Shown: piece after piece, positions 1 to 8,619 of the stretch
Layout of the letters: each line of letters starts with the position of its first letter
Position numbering within the stretch: position 1 is the first letter of the stretch
Source: Elusimicrobiales bacterium
Lineage (GTDB): Bacteria > Elusimicrobiota > Elusimicrobia > Elusimicrobiales > Elusimicrobiaceae
Length of the DNA: 64,000 bases
Assembly: GCA_041651175.1 (NCBI GenBank)
Contig: JBAZJT010000008.1
Span: 42,944-106,943, forward strand
Direction: 5' to 3'
Program-made: the position numbers and the translations under genes
The notes under the pieces: generated by a model
Databases searched by the model: none
Told to the model about the DNA's origin: nothing
The model's input: the letters and a program-made list of their open reading frames with translations, nothing else

Positions 1-333
1 GCGCACAGCCAGGGCAAAGCCGTCTGCCGCGACCTGTGGCAGAACTTCATGGGCTACGCCTATTCGCCGGACCCGCAATGGCTGAAGCGGTTTGGGGACG
101 AGTTCATGCGGCAAGACGTCGTGTTCCTGATGCACGCTGCGGGCGCGCATGTTCCGCCCGCAAGGCGGGAGACGAGGGATAACTTTTTCGCCGCCGCGAA
201 ACTGCGCGGCTGGCGGCTGGAGAAACTGGCCGGCATACAATCCTCCGCCGGAAAACCCTTTATTGAGCTTTACGGCGCGGGTTTGATACAATCAGGGAGC
301 GCGGCAGCACAGCGCGGGGTGGTCCGGAAATGA
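1..333 (+). CDS. C-terminal part of an unrecognised protein (truncated by window edge)
   Basis: The reading frame is open from the first base and ends in TGA, so only the last 110 residues are visible. They are soluble-looking, with aromatic and Arg/Lys-rich stretches (for example WLKRFGDEFMRQDVVFLMHA) and no motif I recognise. The stop overlaps the start of the response-regulator gene (ATGA), so the two are probably co-transcribed and translationally coupled. I assign no function. Confidence 0.6.
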   Translation, partial: AHSQGKAVCRDLWQNFMGYAYSPDPQWLKRFGDEFMRQDVVFLMHAAGAHVPPARRETRDNFFAAAKLRGWRLEKLAGIQSSAGKPFIELYGAGLIQSGSAAAQRGVVRK

Positions 334-959
334 AAAAAATACTCGCCATAGACGATGACGCGAGCATTCTGTCCCTCTATGCCGACATACTGGGCAGGGC
401 GGGCTACGAGGTGCATTGCGCCGAGGATGGCGTCAACGCGCTTTTTAAATATCAGAGCATCAAACCCGACCTCGTGCTGCTGGATTATGAAATCCCCGCC
501 GGAGGCGGCCTGGGCGTTTTCAAGCGGCTGCGCGGCGCGCTGGCGCAGACAGTGCCGGTGCTGTTTGTAACCGGGCATCCGGAATCCGTGCTTGGCATCG
601 CGCTTAAATTCTACAAGGTTGGCTATCTGAAAAAACCGTTCACGCGGGAAGTGCTGGCGCAGAGAGTCCGGGAAGCGCTGGGGGAAGCCCCGCAAGCCGC
701 GCCGCAGCCGGCGCCGCAACCCGCGCAAGCGCCCTCGCCCCAGCCGCAGCAGCAGCCGGCGCAGCCGCCTGCGGTTCAACCCGCCCCCAATCCGGTTCCG
801 CAGCAGCAGCCCGCGCCCCCACCGGCCGCGCCGCAGCCTCCGCCGCAACCCGCGCCGCAACCCGCGCAGCAGCCTATGCGCGCCGCTCCGCCAAACCCGC
901 CCGCGGACGACGATGACGACGATAATCTTCCACCGCTCATCATAAGACCCAGGCAATAA
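330..959 (+). CDS. Response regulator: CheY-like receiver domain with Pro/Gln/Ala-rich tail
   Basis: Residues 1-118 form a receiver domain. The acidic pair is D8/D9, the phospho-acceptor D52 lies in LVLLDYE, the switch Thr is T81 (LFVTGHP) and the conserved Lys is K102 (LKKPF). There is no DNA-binding or enzymatic output domain. Residues about 121-190 are instead a low-complexity run of Pro, Gln and Ala, followed by six Asp residues and a short hydrophobic/basic end. The tail could be a flexible linker or a docking arm for a partner. The start overlaps the previous stop (ATGA). No histidine kinase is adjacent. Confidence 0.85.
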   Translation: MKKILAIDDDASILSLYADILGRAGYEVHCAEDGVNALFKYQSIKPDLVLLDYEIPAGGGLGVFKRLRGALAQTVPVLFVTGHPESVLGIALKFYKVGYLKKPFTREVLAQRVREALGEAPQAAPQPAPQPAQAPSPQPQQQPAQPPAVQPAPNPVPQQQPAPPPAAPQPPPQPAPQPAQQPMRAAPPNPPADDDDDDNLPPLIIRPRQ

Positions 960-982
960 CCGCATAAAAAAAGCCGGAGATT

Positions 983-992
983 TTGCTAACAT
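983..992 (+). promoter_or_regulatory. Putative extended -10 promoter of topA
   Basis: TTGCTAACAT resembles the TTGnTAnAAT box found before many genes here. The predicted transcript start is about 13 nt before the topA ATG, and an AAGGA Shine-Dalgarno lies in the short leader. Inferred from sequence only. Confidence 0.4.
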
Positions 993-1011
993 AAACAAAC
1001 AAGGAATTTTT

Positions 1012-3321
1012 ATGGCTGACAAAAAACAGAAACCGGCCTCCGCGCCGGCAAAGAAAACCTCGGCGGGCGCGGGGTCGCTGGTAATAGTGGAATCCCCCGC
1101 CAAGCAGAAGACGATAGGCAAGATACTGGGCGCGGATTTCGCCGTGCGCAGTTCCTTCGGACACGTGCGCGACCTGCCGGAGCGCGAACTGGGCGTGGAC
1201 GAGAAAAACGGCTTCGCCCCCACATACAGAACCCTTCCCAAAGCGGAAAAAAACCTGCCCGACATCAAGCGCTGCGCCGCCGCCGCGCGCGACATCTATC
1301 TTGCCACTGACCCCGACCGCGAGGGCGAAGCTATCGCCTGGCATCTGGCCCAGATACTGGAGCGCGAGACGGGAAAAATGCGCCGCATCTCTTTTCACGA
1401 AATAACGCCTTCCGCAATCAAGCAGGCCATAAACTCTCCCCGCGCCATAGACATCGCGCTGGTGGAGGCGCAGCAGGCCCGCCGCGTGCTGGACAGGCTG
1501 GTGGGCTACAAGCTTTCCCCGCTGCTGTGGCGCAAAATCGGCAAGGGGCTTTCCGCCGGGAGGGTGCAGTCCGTCGCGGTGCGCCTGGTGGCGGAGCGCG
1601 CCGCCGAAATAGCCGCGTTCAAGGAAGAGGCATACTGGAGCCTGCACGCCCTGCTGGAAAAGCCGGGAGCAAAACCGGAATTTGAAACCCGCCTTGCGCA
1701 GTGGCACGGTGCCCCGGTGGAGAAAACCGCCGTCCACAAACTTTTTGCCGAGGATTACCGCGTAAAGACCACGGCGTTTGACACGGAGCAGGCGCTGTCC
1801 GGCGCGCTGTCCGCGCTTAAAGCCGGCCCGCTGACAGTGCAAAACGTTGAGACCAAAGAGGTGCGCCAGCGCCCCCGCCCGCCTTTCATAACCAGCACCT
1901 TGCAGCAGGACGCATCGGCCAAGCTGGGATTTTCGCCGCAGAGAACCATGATGACGGCGCAATCCCTATACGAAGGCGTTCCCATGGAAGGCGGCGAAAC
2001 CGTGGGTCTTATAACATACATGCGCACGGATTCGTTCAATGTGTCGCGGGACATCCAGGAAGAGACGCGCAAATTCATCGTCCAGGCCTACGGGGACAAA
2101 TTCCTGCCCCCCCGCCCGCCTCTCTACGCGGGCAAGGTAAAAGGCGCGCAGGAAGCGCACGAGGCCATACACCCCACCAGCGTTTTCAGAAGGCCGCAGG
2201 ACATGAAACCCTTTCTCTCGGGCGAGCAGTTCAAGCTCTACGAGCTTATCTGGCTGCGCTTTGTGGCCAGCCAGCTCTCCGACGCAACTTTTGAGGCGGT
2301 CTCCGCCGACATCGCGATAGGCGCTCCCGCCGCGCCGGAAGGCATTCTGCGCGCCACGGGCCGCACGGAGAAATTCGCCGGCTATCTGACCGTATACAAG
2401 GAAGAGCGCGAAGACGACGGCGAGGAGGAAAACACCCCCCTGCCGCCGCTTCAGCAGGGCGACGCGCTGAAACTGCTGGACGCGCCCTGCCGCAGGCATC
2501 AGACCTCTCCCCCTCCGGCATACAGCGAGGCCAGCCTCATCCGCGCGCTGGAACGGCACGGCATAGGCCGCCCGTCCACATACGCGCCCACGATAAAAAC
2601 CATCGTGGACCGCAAATACGTCGCAAAGAACCTCAAAAGCGGCCGGCTTGCGCCCACGGACCTGGGCGCCACCGTTACAGAGCGGCTCAAAGGCTATTTC
2701 CCGGAGCTGATGGAGCTTTCCTACACCGCCGACATAGAAACCAAACTAGACGACGTGGCCGACGGCTCGCGCAAATGGGACGCCGTGGTGAACGATTTCT
2801 ACAAGCCGTTCGTGTCGGACCTGGCCAAGGCGTATAAAGAGATGGCCGCCCCGCAACCCAAGGAAACGGACGAGAAATGCCCGCTCTGCGGCGAGAAAAT
2901 GCTGCTGCGCGAAAGCAGGTTCGGCAAATACCTTTCCTGCTCGCAATATCCCAAATGCAAAGGCAAAGCGCGGCTGGACAGCGAGGGCAAAAAAGTCACG
3001 CCGGAGGCGACAAACGAGGTCTGCCAGAAATGCGGCAAACCCATGGTTATCCGCACCGGGCGCAGGGGTAAATTCATGGCCTGCTCCGGGTTCCCCGCCT
3101 GCCGCAACACGGTTTCGATAGACGCGCAGGGCAACAAGGTTGCTGGTTATTCGCCGGTAACAACCAGCCATAAATGCCCAAAATGCTCCAGCGCGATGCT
3201 GCTGCGCAAAAGCGCGCGCGGCTATTTTCTGGCCTGCTCGGCCTATCCCAAGTGCCGCAGCACAGCCATAATAAGCGAAGCCGACGCAAAAGAAATTCTG
3301 GAAAAAACCGCCGCAAAATAG
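1012..3321 (+). CDS. topA: DNA topoisomerase I (type IA)
   Basis: Relaxes negatively supercoiled DNA through a 5'-phosphotyrosine intermediate. The Toprim domain is at the N-terminus (LVIVESPAK near residue 22 and the acidic DPDREGEAIAWH motif near residue 98). The catalytic tyrosine is Y336 in GLITYMRTDS. Three four-cysteine zinc ribbons form the C-terminus, starting at C623, C671 and C722, each with the CP.C...F..CS.YP.C pattern. Length 769 aa is normal. The first 20 residues are a Lys/Ala-rich extension. AAGGA precedes the ATG, and a strong intrinsic terminator follows. Confidence 0.98.
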   Translation: MADKKQKPASAPAKKTSAGAGSLVIVESPAKQKTIGKILGADFAVRSSFGHVRDLPERELGVDEKNGFAPTYRTLPKAEKNLPDIKRCAAAARDIYLATDPDREGEAIAWHLAQILERETGKMRRISFHEITPSAIKQAINSPRAIDIALVEAQQARRVLDRLVGYKLSPLLWRKIGKGLSAGRVQSVAVRLVAERAAEIAAFKEEAYWSLHALLEKPGAKPEFETRLAQWHGAPVEKTAVHKLFAEDYRVKTTAFDTEQALSGALSALKAGPLTVQNVETKEVRQRPRPPFITSTLQQDASAKLGFSPQRTMMTAQSLYEGVPMEGGETVGLITYMRTDSFNVSRDIQEETRKFIVQAYGDKFLPPRPPLYAGKVKGAQEAHEAIHPTSVFRRPQDMKPFLSGEQFKLYELIWLRFVASQLSDATFEAVSADIAIGAPAAPEGILRATGRTEKFAGYLTVYKEEREDDGEEENTPLPPLQQGDALKLLDAPCRRHQTSPPPAYSEASLIRALERHGIGRPSTYAPTIKTIVDRKYVAKNLKSGRLAPTDLGATVTERLKGYFPELMELSYTADIETKLDDVADGSRKWDAVVNDFYKPFVSDLAKAYKEMAAPQPKETDEKCPLCGEKMLLRESRFGKYLSCSQYPKCKGKARLDSEGKKVTPEATNEVCQKCGKPMVIRTGRRGKFMACSGFPACRNTVSIDAQGNKVAGYSPVTTSHKCPKCSSAMLLRKSARGYFLACSAYPKCRSTAIISEADAKEILEKTAAK

Positions 3322-3343
3322 AAACAGCCGCGCCTTCACTCAC

Positions 3344-3390
3344 CCGCCGCGCATAGGCCTTACGGCCCATGCGTGGCGGTTTTGGTTTTT
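3344..3390 (+). terminator. Intrinsic terminator of topA
   Basis: A 16-bp stem (CCGCCGCGCATAGGCC against GGCCCATGCGTGGCGG, with one G-T pair and one mismatch) has a TTAC loop and is followed by TTTTGGTTTTT. Confidence 0.85.
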
Positions 3391-3418
3391 AGATAATTAC
3401 CCATTGAAGCGGCTCAGT

Positions 3419-4066
3419 ATGCCGCCATATATAAGGGGAAGGAATACGAACACAAAAAAAACACTGCTGGCCGCGGCCGCCCTGGCGCTCTGCCTGTCCG
3501 CGCGCGCGGCATCCGCGCAGGACCAATCCGCCCGCCGCAACGGCGGAGACATTGACGGCAACGTCAGAATAAAATCCATGTATACGACATTGGACGCGAA
3601 AAAATGCGTGGAGGTGCCGGTGCCGGATGTGCCGTCGGAAGATCAATCAGGCGACTACGGCATGCAGCAATGCCCCGGTATCGCCGGTTTCAGCCTGCTG
3701 ACGCTATACGGCGATATGCGTGAAAGCGTCACCGTCGTGGCGCCCGGCGGCAAGCAGTATCCGCAGCAATACTGGGAAGTGGTAAGCGCCGCTTTCGGCT
3801 CAGTGGACAAACGCGCGGAATGGGTAGGCACGCAGAAAAGGGGCAGCAAAATCTTTGAACCTTTCGCGCTTATCGTGCGCTACAATGCCAGCGAGAATGC
3901 CTCCGACGTCAACAAAACAACAGCTTATCTTGCGGTGTCGAAAATAGACATGGACAGGGATGAAATCTGCGTCGTGGCCAAAATACGTCCCGGCGCAAAC
4001 CAGAACGAAAAAGCGCGCGAAGCCGCCTTCAACCTCCGCAACGGACCCTGCATGGCGTCAAACTGA
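3419..4066 (+). CDS. Hypothetical secreted protein with signal peptide
   Basis: Encodes about 215 aa. A cleavable signal peptide is clear (KKTLLAAAALALCLSARA, cut near ASA-QD). The mature part has a few cysteines (CVEVPVPD, QQCPG, EICVV, GPCM) and no family I recognise. The start is uncertain. ATG 3419 is the first in-frame ATG but lacks a Shine-Dalgarno. A strong GGGGAAGGA instead sits 8 nt before the in-frame ACA codon at 3452, exactly where an ATG-Lys-Lys signal-peptide start would be expected. A TTG at 3404 is a further possibility. A terminator follows. Confidence 0.65.
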   Translation: MPPYIRGRNTNTKKTLLAAAALALCLSARAASAQDQSARRNGGDIDGNVRIKSMYTTLDAKKCVEVPVPDVPSEDQSGDYGMQQCPGIAGFSLLTLYGDMRESVTVVAPGGKQYPQQYWEVVSAAFGSVDKRAEWVGTQKRGSKIFEPFALIVRYNASENASDVNKTTAYLAVSKIDMDRDEICVVAKIRPGANQNEKAREAAFNLRNGPCMASN

Positions 4067-4086
4067 CTAAACCCGGCTCATACTCC

Positions 4087-4126
4087 CCTCCGGCGCGTTT
4101 CATCCGAGACGTGCCGGAGGCATTTT
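4087..4126 (+). terminator. Intrinsic terminator after the secreted-protein gene
   Basis: A 12-bp stem CCTCCGGCGCGT/ACGTGCCGGAGG (one G-T pair) with a 10-nt loop is followed by CATTTTAG. The T-tract is weak. Confidence 0.6.
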
Positions 4127-4141
4127 AGAATCTGAAAAAAA

Positions 4142-4151
4142 TTGTTAAAAT
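4142..4151 (+). promoter_or_regulatory. Putative extended -10 promoter of the ABC operon
   Basis: TTGTTAAAAT matches the TTGnTAnAAT box. Transcription would start about 30 nt before the ABC ATPase ATG. Confidence 0.45.
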
Positions 4152-4187
4152 GCTTTTGCGCTGCAGCTTGCGGCGTCTTGAAAAAAC

Positions 4188-5102
4188 ATGATAAAAGCGG
4201 AAAAACTTCACCGGCGCTACGGCGCGGCTGTGGCCGTGTCCGAAGCGTCTTTTGAGATAGGGCAGGGCGAGGTAGTCGGTTTTCTGGGACCCAACGGAGC
4301 CGGAAAAACCACCACCCTGCGCATGCTGGCGGGAATTCTCTCGCCGACATCGGGCAGAGCCGCAATCGCGGGGATAGACGTGGAGGAAAACCCTTCCGCC
4401 ACCCGCGCGAAAACCGGCTATCTGCCGGAAAACAACCCTCTTTACGAGGAAATGGAAGTCAGCGCTTTCCTTGAATGGAGCGGGCAAATGCGCGGCATGT
4501 CCGGCGGCGCGCTGGAAAACGCTGTCTCCTCCGCCGTCGCCAGGTGCGCGCTTAAATCCGTAATCGGCAAGGATATAGGCGAACTCTCCAAGGGCTACCG
4601 GCAGCGGGTGGGGCTGGCCGGCGCGATTTTGCATAATCCGCCGGTGCTGCTGCTGGACGAGCCGACCTCCGGCCTGGACCCGAACCAGGCGCTGGAAGTG
4701 CGCGGGCTGATAAACGAATTGCGCAGGGAAACGACCATAATGCTCTCCACCCACATACTTTCCGAGGCGCAGAGCATGTGTGACCGCGTGATAATAATAG
4801 ACAAGGGCCGCATAGCCGCCGACGGCAAGGCGGCGGAGCTTGCCGCCGCCTCCGGCGCGGACACGTTGATTCTGACACTGGAGAAAACCGACCCGCAGCC
4901 CGTTTGCGCGGCCATAACCGCGCTGGGCGCCTCCTCCTGCGGACATGAGGAGAAAGCGGGCGAAGCGGTGTTCTCCATACGCGCCGGAGAGGATTTGCGC
5001 GCCCGCGTTTTCGCCGAAGCGGTGAAAAACGGCTGGAAACTGCTGGGGCTGGAGCGCAAAACCGCCTCGCTGGAAGACGTTTTCAGGAGCCTTACTAAAT
5101 GA
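4188..5102 (+). CDS. ABC transporter ATP-binding protein (ABC-2/GldA type)
   Basis: Cytoplasmic ATPase of an ABC-2 type system, 304 aa. Walker A is GPNGAGKTT at residues 34-42, the signature is LSKGYRQR, Walker B is VLLLDEPTSGLD near residue 153 and the H-loop is STHILSE. The C-terminal 90 residues match the regulatory extension usual in GldA/NatA-like ATPases. Its stop overlaps the permease start (ATGA). The order ATPase, permease, GldG-like protein, DUF4340 protein is a recurring conserved cluster. Its substrate is generally unknown outside Bacteroidetes gliding motility. Confidence 0.93.
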   Translation: MIKAEKLHRRYGAAVAVSEASFEIGQGEVVGFLGPNGAGKTTTLRMLAGILSPTSGRAAIAGIDVEENPSATRAKTGYLPENNPLYEEMEVSAFLEWSGQMRGMSGGALENAVSSAVARCALKSVIGKDIGELSKGYRQRVGLAGAILHNPPVLLLDEPTSGLDPNQALEVRGLINELRRETTIMLSTHILSEAQSMCDRVIIIDKGRIAADGKAAELAAASGADTLILTLEKTDPQPVCAAITALGASSCGHEEKAGEAVFSIRAGEDLRARVFAEAVKNGWKLLGLERKTASLEDVFRSLTK

Positions 5103-5806
5103 CATTCTGGAACCTCTATAAAAAGGAAACCGGGGCGTATTTCAACTCCCCTGCGGCCTATGTGGTGATGGCGGCATTCCTGCTTACATCGGGATACCTG
5201 TTTGCCGCGCCGCTGTTTCTGGCAAACCAGGCAAGCCTTTCCGGCTTTACCGGGCTTGCGCCGCTGCTGCTGGCTTTTCTGGCCCCGGCGGTGACAATGC
5301 GGCTTTTCTCCGAGGAATTCAAGACGGGGACGGCGGAACTGCTGCTGTCGCTGCCGGCGGACGAGTGGGAAATAATACTCTCCAAGCTGGCCGCCGCGCT
5401 GACGGTGTTCGCGCTTACGCTGGCGCTGACGCTGGTCTACCCCGTAGTCATAATTATGCTGGGCGGGCTGGACACGGGCGCGGCGCTGTGCGCCTACATC
5501 GGGCTTATGCTGTGCGGGATGACGCTGTGCAGCGCGGGAATGCTTGCCTCCGTGCTGACAAAAAGCCAGGTAACCGCCTTCATAGCGGGTTTTATGATGA
5601 CACTGTTTCTGTATCTTGTCGGGAAATTCAGCGTTTTCATGTCCCCGCCGCTGGCCGCGCTGGCGGATTTCGCCGGCATAGGCGCGCATCTGGACAACAT
5701 GTCGCGCGGGGTGGTGGACTCGCGCGATCTGGTTTACTTTTTCAGCCTGTCCGCGTTTTTCCTGTTCCTGACGCGGCAGAAACTAAAGACGATGAAAATG
5801 GACTAA
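5099..5806 (+). CDS. ABC-2 type permease (GldF-like)
   Basis: Integral membrane partner of the preceding ATPase, 235 aa with about six hydrophobic spans. It starts FWNLYKKETGAYFNSPAAYV, the typical GldF/NosY-like N-terminus, followed by a helix and a conserved RLFSEEFKTGTAELLLSLP cytoplasmic segment. The ATG overlaps the ATPase stop and the gene ends 4 nt before the GldG-like gene. Confidence 0.9.
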   Translation: MTFWNLYKKETGAYFNSPAAYVVMAAFLLTSGYLFAAPLFLANQASLSGFTGLAPLLLAFLAPAVTMRLFSEEFKTGTAELLLSLPADEWEIILSKLAAALTVFALTLALTLVYPVVIIMLGGLDTGAALCAYIGLMLCGMTLCSAGMLASVLTKSQVTAFIAGFMMTLFLYLVGKFSVFMSPPLAALADFAGIGAHLDNMSRGVVDSRDLVYFFSLSAFFLFLTRQKLKTMKMD

Positions 5807-5810
5807 AGCT

Positions 5811-7409
5811 ATGGCCTCGCAGAAGAAAAAAACCGCTCTCGTTTATTCCGGCATAGGCGCGCTGCTTGTGGCGGGGATACTCTCCGGCGCGAATGTCATA
5901 TCGCATTACGCGCATGTCCGGCTGGATTTTTCGCGCGGGAGGATATTCTCGCTGTCGGAGGCGACAAAGAAAATCGCCCGCGGCCTGCCGGACCCGGTTA
6001 CGGTAACGCTCTACAGCTCGCGCGAGCTGCCCCCTTCGGTGGCGGCGCTGCGCAACTACACCCGCGACATAATGGCGGAATACCAGTCCGCCTCCGGCGG
6101 CAAGGTGCGCGCCCGGTTCGCCGAGGTCGGCGACACGCCGGAAAGCCTGGAGGACGCCGCCAAAAACGGCATTCTCCCCGTGCGCTTTGATATATACTCG
6201 CGCGACAGGTTCGAACAGAGGCAGGGCTGCTTCGGCGCGGTGATTCAGTTCCGCGACAAAAAAGAGGTTCTGCCCTATATAACAGAGACGGGCAGCCTTG
6301 AATACGAAATCACCTCAAGGCTTAAATCGCTTGCGCACGACGGCAAGCCCGTGCTGGGTTTTGTAACGGACAAAGGCGCGACGGCGCATTTTTCGCTGGG
6401 CCCCGATATCAACGCCCAGCTTAACGCGCGCTACGAGCCGCGCGCAGTGGACATTTCCAAAGTGGATCCGCAAAAAGGGATAGCCCCGGAGATAAAAACT
6501 CTCTTTTTCCTGGGCGGGACAGAGCCGCTGGATGATAAAGAGTTGTTCGCGCTGGACCAGTACCTGCTTTCCGGGCGGACGCTGTTTGCCGCCGTTGACG
6601 CCGCGCGCGTCAACGCCCGCGCCTTTGCCGCCATGCGCAACGACACCGGCATGGAGAAATTCCTGGCCGCGCACGGCATAACCATCCTCCCCGAAATGGC
6701 CATGGACGAGCAGTGCCAGCCCATACAAATCTCGCGCCGGCAGGGGATGTTCGTGCTGGCCAATCTGGTGCGCTATCCGCCTTTCATAGTGGCGCGGGAA
6801 CTGGACAAGTCCAACCCCGCGCTCAAAGACGTGCCGGCCCTGATAATGCCGTTTGCAAGCCCGGTGGCAATCAGCTCTGCCGCGGCGGCGGGCGCGGCGC
6901 GGGCGGAGACGCTGGTCAAAACCTCCCCCCAAAGCTGGCTGGCGACTTATTCCAACGGCGGCATAAGCCTGGACCCGTTCGGCGATTTCAGCCGCAAGGA
7001 CGCCGAGAAAGGCCCCTTCGGCCTTGCGGTATTTCTGGAGAAGAAATTCCGGCCCGCCTTTCCCGCCCCCAAGGGCGTAAAGCAGTATCTGACGCAAGCC
7101 TCCGGCACGGGGCGGCTGGCGGTGGCGGGAACCTCGGCCTTCATAACGGGGCAGTATAACCTGCCGGATTCAAACGTCATGTTTTTCCTGAACCTGGCCG
7201 ACTGGCTGCTTCAGGATTCTGACCTTATAGCCATCCGCAGCAAGAATATCAGCTTCAGGCCGCTGGCGGAGGTTTCGGAAGCCGGCAAACGCGCCGCCCG
7301 CTACTGCATAATGCTGCTGCCGCCGCTGGGCGCGGCGCTTATCGGGCTTGCGCTGTGGAGGCGCCGCCGCATTCTGCGCAGCAGGGCGGCAGGGAAATAC
7401 GGGCAATGA
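5811..7409 (+). CDS. GldG-like ABC-associated membrane protein
   Basis: 532 aa with one N-terminal membrane span (about residues 10-32) and one C-terminal span (about 500-520), leaving a large extracytoplasmic domain. The segment LDFSRGRIFSLSEATKKIARGLPDPVTVTLYSSRELP is the hallmark of the GldG/ABC_transp_aux family (shown here only as landmarks at residues 38-75). It ends WRRRRILRSR. The family is the third component of ATPase-permease-GldG clusters. Its role is not biochemically settled. The stop overlaps the DUF4340 gene start (ATGA). Confidence 0.88.
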   Translation: MASQKKKTALVYSGIGALLVAGILSGANVISHYAHVRLDFSRGRIFSLSEATKKIARGLPDPVTVTLYSSRELPPSVAALRNYTRDIMAEYQSASGGKVRARFAEVGDTPESLEDAAKNGILPVRFDIYSRDRFEQRQGCFGAVIQFRDKKEVLPYITETGSLEYEITSRLKSLAHDGKPVLGFVTDKGATAHFSLGPDINAQLNARYEPRAVDISKVDPQKGIAPEIKTLFFLGGTEPLDDKELFALDQYLLSGRTLFAAVDAARVNARAFAAMRNDTGMEKFLAAHGITILPEMAMDEQCQPIQISRRQGMFVLANLVRYPPFIVARELDKSNPALKDVPALIMPFASPVAISSAAAAGAARAETLVKTSPQSWLATYSNGGISLDPFGDFSRKDAEKGPFGLAVFLEKKFRPAFPAPKGVKQYLTQASGTGRLAVAGTSAFITGQYNLPDSNVMFFLNLADWLLQDSDLIAIRSKNISFRPLAEVSEAGKRAARYCIMLLPPLGAALIGLALWRRRRILRSRAAGKYGQ

Positions 7410-8332
7410 AAAGAAAAACTCTGATAATCCTGTCCGCCGTTTTTGCGCTGATGGTGGCGGCAAGCGCGGGGCTGATACTGTCCTCCCGGCAAAAGCCGCT
7501 GCCAAGGCTCTGCGCCGGCAAGGCAAAGCAAATTGCCGCGCTGGAATTCTCCTATCCCGGCGGCAAAACAGCCAAATTCATAAAGACGGACAAGGGCTGG
7601 GAGATTGCCTCCCCCATCTCCTACAAGGCGGACGAACGCGAGCTGGCATCGGCGGTATCCGCATTGTGCGGGCTGCGCCTGTCGGAGACGCTTTCCGCCT
7701 CGCCGGAGACGGCGCGCATGTTCGGCCTCAACCCGGAAAACGGGGTCGGCATCGCGCTTTCCGGGGCGGACAATAAAAAAATAGCGGAATTCACCGCCGG
7801 AAAGGAAGGCCTCTCGGCGGAGGCGTTTTTCATAAAGCTGCCTTCGGGCGAGATAAAAGAGGCATCCGGCCTTGCGCGCGCCGCGCTGGCCCGGCCTTTC
7901 ACCGAATGGCTGGACAAGACGGTTTTCTCCGCGCCGATGAACAAAATAACTTCGGTCGCCTGGCATAAAGGCAAAGACAACTGGCGCGTTTACGCCGAAA
8001 ACGGCAAATGGCTGCTGGAAAGCGCGGGCAAAAAAACGGCAATCCCCGCCGAAAAGTATCAGGGCAAAATAGGCCCGCTGCTCATGTCGCTTGCGGACCT
8101 GCGGGCGGAGCGAGTGCTGCCGTCCTCCGGCGAATACGCGCCAAAAACCGCCTTCAAAGAAGACTTTTCGCTGGACATAAAAGCGGACACGCCCGCAGCC
8201 GCAATCAGAATCGGCGCGGCGGATTCCTCCGGCGGGCGCGCCGCGCTGTTAAAAGGCGAGAACCGCGTAACCTTCATAGTCCCCGACTGGCGCGCCGCCG
8301 ACCTACTGCTAAACCCCTCCGGTATCAAGTAG
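7406..8332 (+). CDS. DUF4340 family protein
   Basis: 308 aa, with an N-terminal membrane anchor (TLIILSAVFALMVAASAGLI) and a soluble domain with the DUF4340 repeat pattern (GWEIASPISYKADERELASAVSAL near residues 54-78). DUF4340 proteins usually sit behind GldG-like genes, as here. ATG 7406 is chosen because it overlaps the upstream TGA. Last gene of the operon; no obvious terminator follows. Confidence 0.85.
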   Translation: MKRKTLIILSAVFALMVAASAGLILSSRQKPLPRLCAGKAKQIAALEFSYPGGKTAKFIKTDKGWEIASPISYKADERELASAVSALCGLRLSETLSASPETARMFGLNPENGVGIALSGADNKKIAEFTAGKEGLSAEAFFIKLPSGEIKEASGLARAALARPFTEWLDKTVFSAPMNKITSVAWHKGKDNWRVYAENGKWLLESAGKKTAIPAEKYQGKIGPLLMSLADLRAERVLPSSGEYAPKTAFKEDFSLDIKADTPAAAIRIGAADSSGGRAALLKGENRVTFIVPDWRAADLLLNPSGIK

Positions 8333-8482
8333 CGGCGTGGCGCAATCTGGCCGGAGGGCGCGCAGAAACATCCCGTTTTTTTCGGCATACTCATAGCGAT
8401 GCGCACAACCTTCCGCATTTTCACGCGCGCCGCGCCGAATACCAGGCGGCGATAAGAGTATTGGAGAGATATCCGGTTTTTC

Positions 8483-8517
8483 GCCGAATTCCGCAATCCA
8501 ACTGCGCTTTCCGGGCT
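8483..8517 (+). repeat. Dispersed intergenic repeat, copy A (end segment)
   Basis: GCCGAATTCCGCAATCCAAC followed by TGCGCTTTCCGGGC matches, with about three differences, the terminal segments of copies near 19.3 kb and 63.5 kb. It lies in the 287-nt gap 8333-8619. I see no gene in that gap; the rest is AT-richer sequence without recognisable features. Confidence 0.7.
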
Positions 8518-8619
8518 AATTTGCAGCATCAGGGCTATTGATGCCCGCCTGTTGGCCGCATTATAAGATTTTCTCCCGATAACTGTTTGGGCAAAAATCA
8601 GGGAAGCAAGTTTATTGAT

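Noticed and set aside
940..1962. Long minus-strand open frames opposite topA
   Set aside because: Their products are Arg/Gly/His-rich and lack any motif; topA on the plus strand is certain. GC-rich DNA keeps antisense frames open.
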